The notes beneath the pieces were generated by a model. It had not been told where the DNA came from, did not search any database, and saw only the letters and a program-made list of their open reading frames with translations. Of a stretch of DNA of 64,000 nucleotides, positions 1-10,427 are shown one piece after another; the stretch's first letter is position 1; each line of letters opens with the position of its first letter. The translations under genes and the position numbers were made by a program. This DNA comes from Methylobacter tundripaludum (GTDB lineage: Bacteria > Pseudomonadota > Gammaproteobacteria > Methylococcales > Methylomonadaceae): contig NZ_PTIY01000001.1 of NCBI RefSeq assembly GCF_002934365.1, positions 186,001 through 250,000 on the forward strand, read 5' to 3'.

Positions 1-205
1 GCGCAGCGCCGCCGCGCAGCGTTAAGGCGTAAGCGCCAAGACGCTCCTTAATCTTCAGGGCGACTTGGTCGCAAGTAAAGGAGAATTGCCGTAGAGCATC
101 CGCCTCCATACTCTGTTTAATTTGAAGGCTGGCGAAAACAGCGGCCAGCACCCCAAAACCAAGCAGCGCGCAGGCGAGCCAAATTTGTTTGGTGGTTCTG
201 TTCAT
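1..205 (-). CDS. CHASE-domain sensor protein, N-terminal fragment
   Basis: The minus strand is open from an ATG at 205 to the window edge, giving 68 residues of a truncated gene. The product begins MNRTTKQIWLACALLGFG, a membrane segment of about 20 residues. It continues with SMEADALRQFSFTCDQVALK and IKERLGAYALTLRGGAA. The pattern of a phenylalanine, a helix ending in KERL, then an aromatic residue and a leucine-glycine stretch is the usual opening of an extracellular CHASE sensor domain. Such proteins are normally histidine kinases or diguanylate cyclases with the output domain at the C-terminus, which lies outside the window, so the output type cannot be told. The domain call is by eye. Confidence 0.62.
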   Translation of the reverse strand, partial: MNRTTKQIWLACALLGFGVLAAVFASLQIKQSMEADALRQFSFTCDQVALKIKERLGAYALTLRGGAA

Positions 206-451
206 ACGCAACCCGCTGGTTTAAGGGCATCCCAAGCACTATAGCAAAATCAGGAACAATTGCCATCCAATAATACATAGCCTTCGACTTTAGCGCCCTC
301 CCCAACTGAGCCCGGCACAAAACGAAGGATCAATACTGAGCGCTTTGGAAATCTCTATCGGTCTTGCCTACCTCTAGCGAGCTACTTTATCGTTGTCGGC
401 ATTGTTTAAATAGGAGTTTTACAATGTAAAGTTAAGTCCAAGTTATTAAAT

Positions 452-1993
452 TTAACTATGTTTCTGTCCGACAAGATGCTTTACTCTTAAACCCGTTAAC
501 AGCAATGTCGCGGTATAAACGATCAATCCTATCCCTATCCATTTAACCAGATTGATTACTCGCGCTGTCGAATTCCAGCCATACCACCAACCGGCATCAA
601 CAAAATGATACAAGCCGGTGGACATTACCCCGGCAGCCAGCGATACCCTGGCTAAAAACAGCCACCAACCCTCAGCCGGATGATAAACCTTGTCCCTGTG
701 CAATTTTCTCAACAACAAAGCGGCATTAAAAAAAGCGCCCAGCGAAGTCGCCAACGCCAGCCCCGCATGAGCCAGCGGAAAAACCAACGCCAGATTCAGG
801 CCTAGACTGACCAGCATCGCATAAACGCCGTAGCGAACCGGCGTTTTCATGTCGCCGCGCGAGGTAAAGCCCGGCACCAGCACCTTGATCAGGATAAAAC
901 CCAACAAACCCAGCGAATAAGCCTTCAAGCTTAATCCTGTAAAATGCACGTCGCTGACGCCGAATTCATTATATTGAAACAGCGTCGACAGCATCGGCTC
1001 TGCCAGCATCACCAATCCAATGGTGGCGGGCAAGCCTACCAAAACGACCAGCCGCAATCCCCAATCCAGTGAATTTGAAAAAGCGGCGGTGTCTTCCGCA
1101 GCATGGCTTTTGGCTAAATTCGGCAAAATGACCGTCCCCAGCGCAAGGCCCAAAATACCCAACGGAAACTCCACCAGGCGGTCGGAATAATACAGCCAGG
1201 ACACGCTGCCGACGGTTAAGAACGACGCAATCAAGGTATCCAACAGCAAGTTAATCTGCGTCACTGAAACGCTAAAAATCGCCGGCAGCATCAGACTTAT
1301 AATCCGTTTAACGCCCGAGTCGTTAAAGCCCAACCTTGGTCTTGGCATCAGCCCCAAGCGCATCAACGCGGGAAGCTGAAACAACAGCTGCACGATGCCT
1401 GCCGCAAAAACGCCCCAGGCTAAGGCGGTAACCGGCTCGTCCATCAAAGGCGCCAGCCAGATCGCGGCGGCTATCATGCAAATATTGAGGAAAACCGGCG
1501 TTAAGGCGGGAATCGCAAATTTTCCATGCGCATTTAAAATGCCGCCGGCAAAAGCCACCAACGCGATAAAAAACAAGTAGGGAAAGGTGATTTGCAGCAG
1601 CTGCACGGACAGCTCATACTGCGTTCCCTGCCACATAAACCCCGGAGCCAACAGCATGATCAGAACAGGGGCTGCCACTACGCCAACTAAGGTAATCAGC
1701 AGTAAAAACACCGACAGCGTTCCGGCGGTTTTATCGATAAACTGTTTTAACGCGGCCTTGCTGCCCCGCTCTTTGTAATCGGACAGCACCGGAACAAAGG
1801 CGTGTGCAAAAGCGCCCTCGGCGAATAAGCGACGCAAAAAATTGGGAATTTTGAACGCCACAAAAAAAGCGTCTGTTGCCGAATCCACGCCGAAAATCTG
1901 TGCAATCAACATATCCCGGATAAAGCCGAGTATCCGTGAAATCAAGGTCATACTGCCGACCACCACCGTCGACTTAAAAAGCTGCCTGCTCAA
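452..1993 (-). CDS. murJ: Lipid II flippase MurJ (MviN family)
   Basis: This 513-residue polytopic inner-membrane protein flips lipid II to the periplasm for peptidoglycan synthesis. The N-terminus SMTLISRILGFIRDMLIAQI is the family signature, and DAFFVAFKIPNFLRRLFAEG follows about 20 residues later. About 14 hydrophobic segments cover the whole length, as expected for MurJ. The start is a TTG at 1993 preceded by GGGAG. The next methionine (residue 15) would remove the conserved first residues, so TTG is preferred. It is transcribed divergently from rpsT, a common bacterial arrangement. Length matches the family. Confidence 0.95.
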   Translation of the reverse strand: MSRQLFKSTVVVGSMTLISRILGFIRDMLIAQIFGVDSATDAFFVAFKIPNFLRRLFAEGAFAHAFVPVLSDYKERGSKAALKQFIDKTAGTLSVFLLLITLVGVVAAPVLIMLLAPGFMWQGTQYELSVQLLQITFPYLFFIALVAFAGGILNAHGKFAIPALTPVFLNICMIAAAIWLAPLMDEPVTALAWGVFAAGIVQLLFQLPALMRLGLMPRPRLGFNDSGVKRIISLMLPAIFSVSVTQINLLLDTLIASFLTVGSVSWLYYSDRLVEFPLGILGLALGTVILPNLAKSHAAEDTAAFSNSLDWGLRLVVLVGLPATIGLVMLAEPMLSTLFQYNEFGVSDVHFTGLSLKAYSLGLLGFILIKVLVPGFTSRGDMKTPVRYGVYAMLVSLGLNLALVFPLAHAGLALATSLGAFFNAALLLRKLHRDKVYHPAEGWWLFLARVSLAAGVMSTGLYHFVDAGWWYGWNSTARVINLVKWIGIGLIVYTATLLLTGLRVKHLVGQKHS

Positions 1994-2023
1994 CGCCGCT
2001 CCCGTTATGATGCGTTAAAAAGT

Positions 2024-2052
2024 TTGACAATAATAGCATTTATAAAGATAAT
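2024..2052 (+). promoter_or_regulatory. Sigma-70 promoter for rpsT
   Basis: TTGACA at 2024-2029 and GATAAT at 2047-2052 are separated by 17 bases, about 40 bases before the rpsT start codon. This is close to the consensus and fits a strongly expressed ribosomal protein gene. Confidence 0.8.
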
Positions 2053-2091
2053 GTAAGGCTTAATTAACTTACCACCAAGAATCGAGAAACT

Positions 2092-2355
2092 ATGGCTAAT
2101 ACAGCACAAGCTAAAAAGCGTGCGCGACAAGCGGAAAAAAGCCGTATTCGCAACGCAGGACAACGTAGCAACTTACGCACATTTATAAAAAAGATCATTG
2201 CCGCAGTTAAGCTGGGCGACAAAGAAAAAGCGCAAGCCGCATACAACACTGCTGTGCCGATTATCGATTCCGCAGTTACCAAAGGCATTATTCACAAGAA
2301 TAAAGCCGCACGCGGTAAAAGCAGACTGAACGCAAAAGTAAAGGCTATCGCTTAA
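2092..2355 (+). CDS. rpsT: 30S ribosomal protein S20
   Basis: This 87-residue basic protein binds 16S rRNA early in 30S assembly. It begins [18 protein letters not shown], contains [15 protein letters not shown], and ends [18 protein letters not shown], all typical of S20. Length is normal. It stands alone between the divergent murJ and the convergent rplU-rpmA-obgE-proB operon. It has its own consensus promoter and an intrinsic terminator directly downstream. Autogenous translational control is known for S20 in E. coli but cannot be judged here. Confidence 0.98.
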   Translation: MANTAQAKKRARQAEKSRIRNAGQRSNLRTFIKKIIAAVKLGDKEKAQAAYNTAVPIIDSAVTKGIIHKNKAARGKSRLNAKVKAIA

Positions 2356-2375
2356 TCGCTTTAATCTTACTCAAT

Positions 2376-2416
2376 AAAAAAGGCCGGACTCATTGAGTTA
2401 CGGCCTTTTTTATTGC
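2376..2416 (+). terminator. Intrinsic terminator after rpsT (probably bidirectional)
   Basis: An A-run and AGGCCG pair with CGGCCT followed by T6, separated by a loop of about 14 bases. A-runs on one side and T-runs on the other let it serve both rpsT and the end of proB on the minus strand. Confidence 0.85.
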
Positions 2417-2431
2417 CCCACCAAAACCGAC

Positions 2432-4577
<2,146 letters not shown>

Positions 4578-4613
4578 TCACACGCCGCCAAACTTCAAAT
4601 CCAACCGATAAAA

Positions 4614-4652
4614 ACAAAAAAAGCCCCGCCATAACAACGGCGGAGTTTTTTA
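4614..4652 (-). terminator. Intrinsic terminator between rpmA and obgE
   Basis: On the minus strand CTCCGCC and GGCGGGG form a GC-rich stem with an 8-base loop, followed by a run of T. A-runs on the other side make it potentially bidirectional. It probably acts as a partial terminator that lowers obgE-proB expression relative to rplU-rpmA. Confidence 0.75.
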
Positions 4653-4721
4653 AAAGTTGCCGGGCTACACTCCCCGGCTCAACTGTCCCGCCATAATTAT
4701 AGCGCGATACAGTCGTATGTC

Positions 4722-4979
4722 TTATGCAGCAACAATACTGATAAATTTGCGGTTATTAGGCCCTTTAACCTGAAAAACCACTTTGCCGTCAGTCGTTGCA
4801 AACAAGGTATGATCTTTTCCGCAGCCTACATTGTCACCCGCATGAAACTGGGTTCCACGTTGACGAACAATAATATTACCCGCTGTTACACTCTCACCGC
4901 CGTAACGCTTAACACCTAATCTTTTCGCATTAGAGTCGCGTCCGTTACGGGTACTACCACCAGCTTTCTTATGAGCCAT
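4722..4979 (-). CDS. rpmA: 50S ribosomal protein L27
   Basis: L27 (85 residues) reaches the peptidyl-transferase centre with its N-terminus. The sequence [20 protein letters not shown] and the segment [15 protein letters not shown] are diagnostic. A good ribosome-binding site (AGGAG) lies just upstream. It follows rplU by 17 bases in the standard L21-L27 operon. The N-terminus lacks the cleavable extension seen in Firmicutes. Confidence 0.98.
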   Translation of the reverse strand: MAHKKAGGSTRNGRDSNAKRLGVKRYGGESVTAGNIIVRQRGTQFHAGDNVGCGKDHTLFATTDGKVVFQVKGPNNRKFISIVAA

Positions 4980-4996
4980 CTGTAACTCCTAATATC

Positions 4997-5308
4997 TTAA
5001 GCGGAAATGCCAGTAATCTGGACTTCCGTATAGTACTGACGATGCCCCATTTGTTTCATGTGGTGCTTACGTCTTCTGAATTTAATAATTTTGACTTTTT
5101 TGTGCCTGCCTTGAGACAGGACAGTCGCTGTAACTTTGCCGCCTTCAATAAAAGGCATGCCAACTTTAACAGCATCGTCAGACTGAATCATCAGCACTTT
5201 ATCGAACTCAACGCTGTCGCCTGCGCCTAGCTCCAGTTTTTCTATTTTTAAGAAAGTACCTTCTTCTACGCGGTACTGTTTACCACCTGTTTGAATTACC
5301 GCATACAT
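4997..5308 (-). CDS. rplU: 50S ribosomal protein L21
   Basis: This 103-residue protein begins [17 protein letters not shown], the standard start of L21, and ends with a basic stretch [20 protein letters not shown]. An in-frame ATG lies 18 bases upstream. I chose 5308 because it gives the conserved N-terminus and has GGAG about 10 bases upstream. It is first gene of the rplU-rpmA-obgE-proB cluster, behind a consensus promoter. Confidence 0.97.
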   Translation of the reverse strand: MYAVIQTGGKQYRVEEGTFLKIEKLELGAGDSVEFDKVLMIQSDDAVKVGMPFIEGGKVTATVLSQGRHKKVKIIKFRRRKHHMKQMGHRQYYTEVQITGISA

Positions 5309-5354
5309 CGGCGCAAGCTCCATCAAGCATTAATCTGTTTAAAGTGAACAAAAA

Positions 5355-5383
5355 ATTATATTTTTAAATCCAAGGCAAGTCAA
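5355..5383 (-). promoter_or_regulatory. Sigma-70 promoter for the rplU operon
   Basis: On the minus strand TTGACT (5383-5378) and TATAAT (5360-5355) are separated by exactly 17 bases, about 45 bases ahead of the L21 start codon. This is a near-consensus housekeeping promoter. Confidence 0.85.
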
Positions 5384-5487
5384 TCTAAATTAAATTAACG
5401 CCCTAAATATTTAATAAAATAGCATAAAAAAGCCATTATCATCAACCCGCTCAAACAATAGCATGGGCGGTTAACCCCTTATTAAGT

Positions 5488-5493
5488 TATAAT
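5488..5493 (+). promoter_or_regulatory. Probable -10 element for ispB
   Basis: TATAAT lies about 70 bases before the ispB start. I see no convincing -35 at the right distance, so this is a weak call. Confidence 0.4.
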
Positions 5494-5564
5494 AGTTTAG
5501 CAGACTTTGATTTTCATGGCTATTGCTATGAAAAATAACCCAAACTTACACGCAACACGACATA

Positions 5565-6575
5565 ATGGCATCGCATTCACAATCCCCCGCTAACGCTCCT
5601 GCTCCCATTGATTTCGATTCAATTAAGCAATTAACTACGGTTGAGGCAAAAGCCGTCGATCAGCTCATTATTAACGAGTTAAGTTCCGACGTTATCCTTA
5701 TTAACCAGGTAGGCCACTATATAGTCGGCAGCGGCGGCAAAAGATTACGCCCGATGCTATTGTTACTGGCAGCCAAGGCACTGGGGGGCACCAACGATAA
5801 GCACCTGCTTATGGCTGCTGTCATTGAGTTTATCCACACCGCCACACTGCTACATGACGACGTTGTTGACGACTCCGACCTCAGGCGAGGTAAAGAATCC
5901 GCCAATGCCGTCTGGGGTAACGCCGCCAGCATATTGGTAGGCGACTACCTTTACTCCAGCGCGTTTGAAATGATGGTGCGTACCGGCAATATGCAGGTAA
6001 TGGAAATCCTGTCAAAAACCACCACCGCCATCGCCGAAGGCGAGGTTCTGCAACTTTTAAACTGTAATAATCCCGAGACCACGGAAGAAAAATACCTCGA
6101 AGTTATTGCCCGGAAAACCGCCATTTTATTCAGCGCCGCAACCAGATTAGCCGCCGTTCTCTCCGGGGCATCAGCTGAAACAGAACAAGGCCTGGCGCAA
6201 TACGGACAACATCTGGGCATTGCTTTTCAACTGATTGACGATGCACTCGATTACAAAGCCAGCAAAGATGAGCTGGGCAAAAATCTCGGCGACGACCTTG
6301 CCGAAGGTAAACCGACCTTACCACTGATTTACGCCATTCAAAACGGCGACGAAAACGAAGCCAAAATCATTATTGACGCAATCAAAAATGGCAACCGCGA
6401 CGCGTTTAACGAGGTTTTCACCGTGGTGCAACGTACTAAAGCCATTGATTACACAGAACAGCGCGCGGACGAAGAAGCGCAAAAAGCGATAGCGGCATTA
6501 AGCGTCCTGCCTGACTCCGCTTACAAAGAAGCATTGACTTTATTGGCAAAATTTTCCGTCCAACGAAATTATTAA
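5565..6575 (+). CDS. ispB: Polyprenyl (octaprenyl) diphosphate synthase
   Basis: This all-helical trans-prenyltransferase (336 residues) makes the long isoprenoid side chain of ubiquinone from farnesyl diphosphate and isopentenyl diphosphate. It has GGKRLRPMLLLL, the first aspartate-rich motif LLHDDVVDDSDLRRG and the second, QLIDDALDY, followed by GKNLGDDLAEGKPTLPLIYA. Length fits IspB. Placement divergent from rplU-rpmA is typical of gammaproteobacteria. Exact chain length (C40 or other) cannot be read from sequence by eye. Confidence 0.94.
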   Translation: MASHSQSPANAPAPIDFDSIKQLTTVEAKAVDQLIINELSSDVILINQVGHYIVGSGGKRLRPMLLLLAAKALGGTNDKHLLMAAVIEFIHTATLLHDDVVDDSDLRRGKESANAVWGNAASILVGDYLYSSAFEMMVRTGNMQVMEILSKTTTAIAEGEVLQLLNCNNPETTEEKYLEVIARKTAILFSAATRLAAVLSGASAETEQGLAQYGQHLGIAFQLIDDALDYKASKDELGKNLGDDLAEGKPTLPLIYAIQNGDENEAKIIIDAIKNGNRDAFNEVFTVVQRTKAIDYTEQRADEEAQKAIAALSVLPDSAYKEALTLLAKFSVQRNY

Positions 6576-6608
6576 ACCGGGCAAACCCCAGCTGTCGGAG
6601 GAACAAAA

Positions 6609-7037
6609 CTACGCAGACTTATCTTTTAAAAGCGCGTTGTAAGCATGCGCTTTTTCAAGCAGCAGGTTATATTTACGTTCAACCTTATCCATTATTTCGG
6701 TTAAAAACTGCATCACCTCGGGGTTTTCGACGCCTTCCGCCGCCGACAACACATAAGCCTCCAATTCGCTAACCGCATCGGCATCGACTATCTCATCAAG
6801 CAACGCCGCAGCATCGGAAACATTCACCGCCTTAACCAATTTATTTGCAACCAAACCTTGCTGCAATAACTGTTGCAAGGCTTCAACCGCCTGAACCATC
6901 TCCTGCGCTTTCTCATTAACCCCCTGAAGCAGGGTTAAATGATCGGTGAACTCAAGAAATTCGTTGACCGCTTTTTTCAGCTCATACAAGCGAAGCTCAT
7001 GTTTTGCCTTGATTGTTTGTCGCATAGCCCTATCCAA
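6609..7037 (-). CDS. Helical protein of unknown function
   Basis: This 142-residue protein, starting MDRAMRQTIKAKHELRLYEL, has no motif I recognise. It is almost wholly charged and leucine-rich helix (for example VQAVEALQQLLQQGLVANKL), and no signal peptide or membrane segment is visible. A second possible start is the methionine at residue 5. It lies alone between convergent ispB and the phoU end of the pst operon. Composition and a full-length open frame suggest a real cytoplasmic protein, perhaps a helical-bundle partner protein. Function unknown. Confidence 0.7.
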   Translation of the reverse strand: MDRAMRQTIKAKHELRLYELKKAVNEFLEFTDHLTLLQGVNEKAQEMVQAVEALQQLLQQGLVANKLVKAVNVSDAAALLDEIVDADAVSELEAYVLSAAEGVENPEVMQFLTEIMDKVERKYNLLLEKAHAYNALLKDKSA

Positions 7038-7197
7038 TTCTCCAAAAAGTGATACTGAAACAGCAATAATTACCCTGATCAGTTCAAATAATACCTGATA
7101 GCTCTCGGAATATCCGCTTTTCAGAACACGAATGGAAATAATGACGGCGAACTCAGACTCCGGCCGTTACAATATATGAAACGCCCCTTTCACTTTC

Positions 7198-7914
7198 CTA
7201 CTCTTTCATTTTTCTTTCCAGCTCTTCCTGGGTCAAATGCCGGACATCTTCGCCCTTCACCATGTAAATCAGATGTTCGCAAACATTGCAGGCATGATCG
7301 CCGATTCTTTCCAGTGAACGGGCCACCCAGAGCACATTCAGCATCCGGGTGATGTTTCTCGGATCTTCCATCATTTTCGTGATCAACTGCCGGATAATAC
7401 TGCCGTATTCGCGGTCAACATTTTCGTCCAGTCCGGTAATCGCCGTTACATCCTCTATATTCATCCTGGCAAATACATCCAGGGCCCCGTGCAGCATTTC
7501 CTGAACCAATTCAGCCATGTGCTCCAACTCATAATATTGGTCGTGCTTGTTGCTGTCGGCATTCGATAATTGTATCGCCATTTCGGCAATGCGCTCAGCC
7601 ATGTCGCCGACGCGTTCCAGCTCGTTAATCACCTTGATGACGGCGATTAACAATCTTAAATCGAACGCCGCAGGCTGTCTCAACGCTAAAATCTGCATAC
7701 ATTCCTGATCAATCGCCATTTCCAGCGCATCAACCTGATTGTCCTGCTTGATAACCAGCTCGGCCATCTCCACGTCACCCGTCGTGAACGCGGTTACAGC
7801 CAGCTCTATTTGCTGCTCAACCAGCCCGCCCATCGTTAAAACTTTGTTGCGCACATCTTCCAGTTCTTTATTAAACTGACCTGATATATGCTGCCCTATT
7901 TTGCTGTTGTCCAT
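7198..7914 (-). CDS. phoU: Phosphate transport accessory regulator PhoU
   Basis: PhoU (238 residues) links the PstSCAB transporter to the PhoR kinase and represses the Pho regulon when phosphate is plentiful. It is made of two three-helix bundles carrying the metal-binding repeats ELERVGDMAERIAE and SLERIGDHACNVCEHLIYMV. The start at 7914 (MDNSKIGQHISGQFN) was chosen over upstream in-frame codons because AGGAG precedes it and the PhoU fold begins here. It is last in pstS-pstC-pstA-pstB-phoU, 13 bases after pstB. Confidence 0.96.
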   Translation of the reverse strand: MDNSKIGQHISGQFNKELEDVRNKVLTMGGLVEQQIELAVTAFTTGDVEMAELVIKQDNQVDALEMAIDQECMQILALRQPAAFDLRLLIAVIKVINELERVGDMAERIAEMAIQLSNADSNKHDQYYELEHMAELVQEMLHGALDVFARMNIEDVTAITGLDENVDREYGSIIRQLITKMMEDPRNITRMLNVLWVARSLERIGDHACNVCEHLIYMVKGEDVRHLTQEELERKMKE

Positions 7915-7927
7915 TACTTGCTCCTGG

Positions 7928-8761
7928 TTAGCCGTACCGACCGGTAATGTAATCTTCGGTCTGTTGTTTTCTAGGGTTGGTAAACAACTCGCTGGTCGTC
8001 CCCATCTCAATCAATTCGCCCATAAACATAAACGCCGTGTAGTCGGAAACCCGTGCGGCCTGCTGCATATTGTGCGTCACAATAACTATAGTGTATTTTT
8101 CTTTAAGCTCGTTGATCAGCTCTTCAATTTTTAAGGTTGAAATAGGATCCAGCGCCGATGCAGGCTCATCCAGCAACAGCACTTCAGGCTCTATCGCAAT
8201 CGCCCTGGCGATCACCAGACGCTGCTGCTGCCCGCCTGACAAACCCAACGCGTTATCGTTCAAGCGGTCTTTGACTTCATCCCATAGTGCGGCGCCGCGC
8301 AAGGCGCTTTCGACCGTTTCTTCCAATATCCGCTTGTCGTTGATGCCCTGAATCCTAAGGCCGTAAGTGACATTTTCGAAAATGGACTTGGGGAATGGAT
8401 TAGGTTTTTGAAACACCATGCCGACGCGTCTGCGTAACGCGGCCACATTGACGGTCTTGTCGTAGATGTTTTCATTATCCAGCAGAATCTTGCCCTCGAT
8501 GGTAACGTTATCAACCAGATCGTTCATCCGGTTGATGCAGCGCAGCAGTGTGGATTTGCCGCAGCCGCTGGGCCCGATATAGGCGGTCACCTTTTTCTTG
8601 TGCATTTCCATGCTGACGTCATGCAACGCCTGTTTTTGAGCGTAGAAAAGATTTAAATTCTCTACCTTGATGCAGGGCTCGTTCGGCTCATCAGTTTTTT
8701 TCTGATCGCGTAAAATTGAACTTACATCAATACTATGTGTACGTGCGTGTTGTGCTGTCAT
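7928..8761 (-). CDS. pstB: Phosphate ABC transporter ATP-binding protein PstB
   Basis: This is the ATPase (277 residues) that drives high-affinity phosphate import on the cytoplasmic face. Walker A is [20 protein letters not shown], the ABC signature is [16 protein letters not shown], Walker B is [13 protein letters not shown], and the H-loop is [17 protein letters not shown] 25-residue leader precedes the usual PstB start ([10 protein letters not shown]). It starts 5 bases after the pstA stop codon. Highly confident by motif and context. Confidence 0.98.
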   Translation of the reverse strand: MTAQHARTHSIDVSSILRDQKKTDEPNEPCIKVENLNLFYAQKQALHDVSMEMHKKKVTAYIGPSGCGKSTLLRCINRMNDLVDNVTIEGKILLDNENIYDKTVNVAALRRRVGMVFQKPNPFPKSIFENVTYGLRIQGINDKRILEETVESALRGAALWDEVKDRLNDNALGLSGGQQQRLVIARAIAIEPEVLLLDEPASALDPISTLKIEELINELKEKYTIVIVTHNMQQAARVSDYTAFMFMGELIEMGTTSELFTNPRKQQTEDYITGRYG

Positions 8762-8765
8762 TTTT

Positions 8766-10427
8766 TTAACCTTCCAGTGCCCGGTATTTTTCTCGCAGAT
8801 GATTCCTGATTAAGATAGCTGATAAATTCAACCCAACAATGACCAGTACCAACAATAATGATGTCGCATAAACCAACGGTCTTGCCGCCTCGACATTGGG
8901 GCTTTGAAAGCCGACATCATAGATATGAAATCCTAAGTGCATAAATTTTCTGTCCAAATGCAAGAAGGGATAATTGCCGTCCAACGGCAACGTCGGCGCC
9001 AGCTTGACCACGCCAACCAGCATTAACGGCGCCACTTCGCCGGCCGCCCGCGCCACCGCCAGAATCAATCCGGTCATCATCGCAGGGCTTGCCATCGGCA
9101 ATACCGTCAGCCATAAAGTTTCCAGTTTAGTCGCGCCCAGGGCCAGACTGCCTTCGCGTATAGACCTGGGAATACGCGCCAAACCTTCTTCGGTCGAGAC
9201 AATAACGACCGGCAAAGTCAGCAAAGCCAGCGTGATCGATGCCCACAATAACCCCGGCGTACCGTAAACCGGCGCAGGCGCGGCTTCCGGGTAAAACAAT
9301 TGATCGATGTTGCCGCCCAGAATATAGACGAAAAAACCCAAACCGAATACGCCGTAAACGATGGAAGGCACACCCGCCAGATTGTTGACCGCAATCCTGA
9401 TCAAGCGGGTGATAAAACCCTGCTTGGCATATTCGCGCAAATACACCGCCGCAATGACGCCAAACGGCGTCACGATAACCGACATCATCAGCACCATCAT
9501 CACCGTACCGAAAATGGCAGGAAAAATCCCGCCTTCCGTATTGGCTTCACGCGGATCATCCGTTAAAAATTCGACCACTTTAACGCCGTAATGGCCGATT
9601 TTGTCGAACATACTCATTGTGTTTGGCCAGTAAACCCTGACGACTTTAGCCAACGGAACTTCAACTTCCTGGCCGCTTTCGGTTTTTGCGACCAAGCTGT
9701 CCCTTCTTATCTGCTTGTACAGCTCGAGTAACTGGGCTTGATATTTTTTATATTCAATTTCAAGCTCCGCCTTCTCGACGCTTATCCGTTGCTCGGCCGC
9801 CGCATCCCAGCGGTTTTTCAGTTGCAATCCTTTCTGCTCGAGCCTTAACTGATCCAGCTTGTAATTGATCCCGCCGACTTCTTTTTTTTCCAGATGAGCT
9901 ATTTCGTCAAAAACCGCTAAAGCCTCATTTATCCGGGCCTGAGCGACAGGCCCGGCCTGCTCGCCTTCCGCGATAACCTTGCCGCTTTCCTTGACCGCAA
10001 CCAGCTGACCGTAAAAATTGCCCCACTCGCGGCGTTCCACCACCATCAACTCGGCGGGAGACTGTTGCTGCTTAATATTGCGCTCCAATATCCAACGGAA
10101 ATCGGTGCCTGTAATATCGCGATTACCGGTTTTAACCAAGTATTGCACCAGGGTATCTTCGTCATCGGCCATGATGTGACCACTGGACTTGGCCATCGCC
10201 GCCGGCGTGATACTGGTATCGACATGCTCGCCGATAATCGTCCGGGTTTGTCCGTCCGGTTCCTGATAGCTGAATTGTACGACTGGAGCGGGCCAGAAAT
10301 GGCCCGCTCCGCGAACGACAATCAAGCCCAGCACGCCGACCACCATAATAAGACAGGTACTGACCGCCGCCGCATTGAGCCATACCCAGGGGGCGCCGCT
10401 TTTAAACCATGCTTTAATCCTGATCAT
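8766..10427 (-). CDS. pstA: Phosphate ABC transporter permease PstA, extended form
   Basis: At 553 residues this is nearly twice the length of E. coli PstA. Residues 1-40 hold the first membrane span. A large periplasmic insert of about 250 residues follows, including a charged coiled coil ([20 protein letters not shown]). The transporter core with five spans then follows. The EAA loop is [20 protein letters not shown], followed by [10 protein letters not shown]. Such extended PstA forms occur in several gammaproteobacteria. The start overlaps the pstC stop as ATGA, so the two permeases are translationally coupled. The insert may contact PstS or the long PstC insert. Confidence 0.94.
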   Translation of the reverse strand: MIRIKAWFKSGAPWVWLNAAAVSTCLIMVVGVLGLIVVRGAGHFWPAPVVQFSYQEPDGQTRTIIGEHVDTSITPAAMAKSSGHIMADDEDTLVQYLVKTGNRDITGTDFRWILERNIKQQQSPAELMVVERREWGNFYGQLVAVKESGKVIAEGEQAGPVAQARINEALAVFDEIAHLEKKEVGGINYKLDQLRLEQKGLQLKNRWDAAAEQRISVEKAELEIEYKKYQAQLLELYKQIRRDSLVAKTESGQEVEVPLAKVVRVYWPNTMSMFDKIGHYGVKVVEFLTDDPREANTEGGIFPAIFGTVMMVLMMSVIVTPFGVIAAVYLREYAKQGFITRLIRIAVNNLAGVPSIVYGVFGLGFFVYILGGNIDQLFYPEAAPAPVYGTPGLLWASITLALLTLPVVIVSTEEGLARIPRSIREGSLALGATKLETLWLTVLPMASPAMMTGLILAVARAAGEVAPLMLVGVVKLAPTLPLDGNYPFLHLDRKFMHLGFHIYDVGFQSPNVEAARPLVYATSLLLVLVIVGLNLSAILIRNHLREKYRALEG

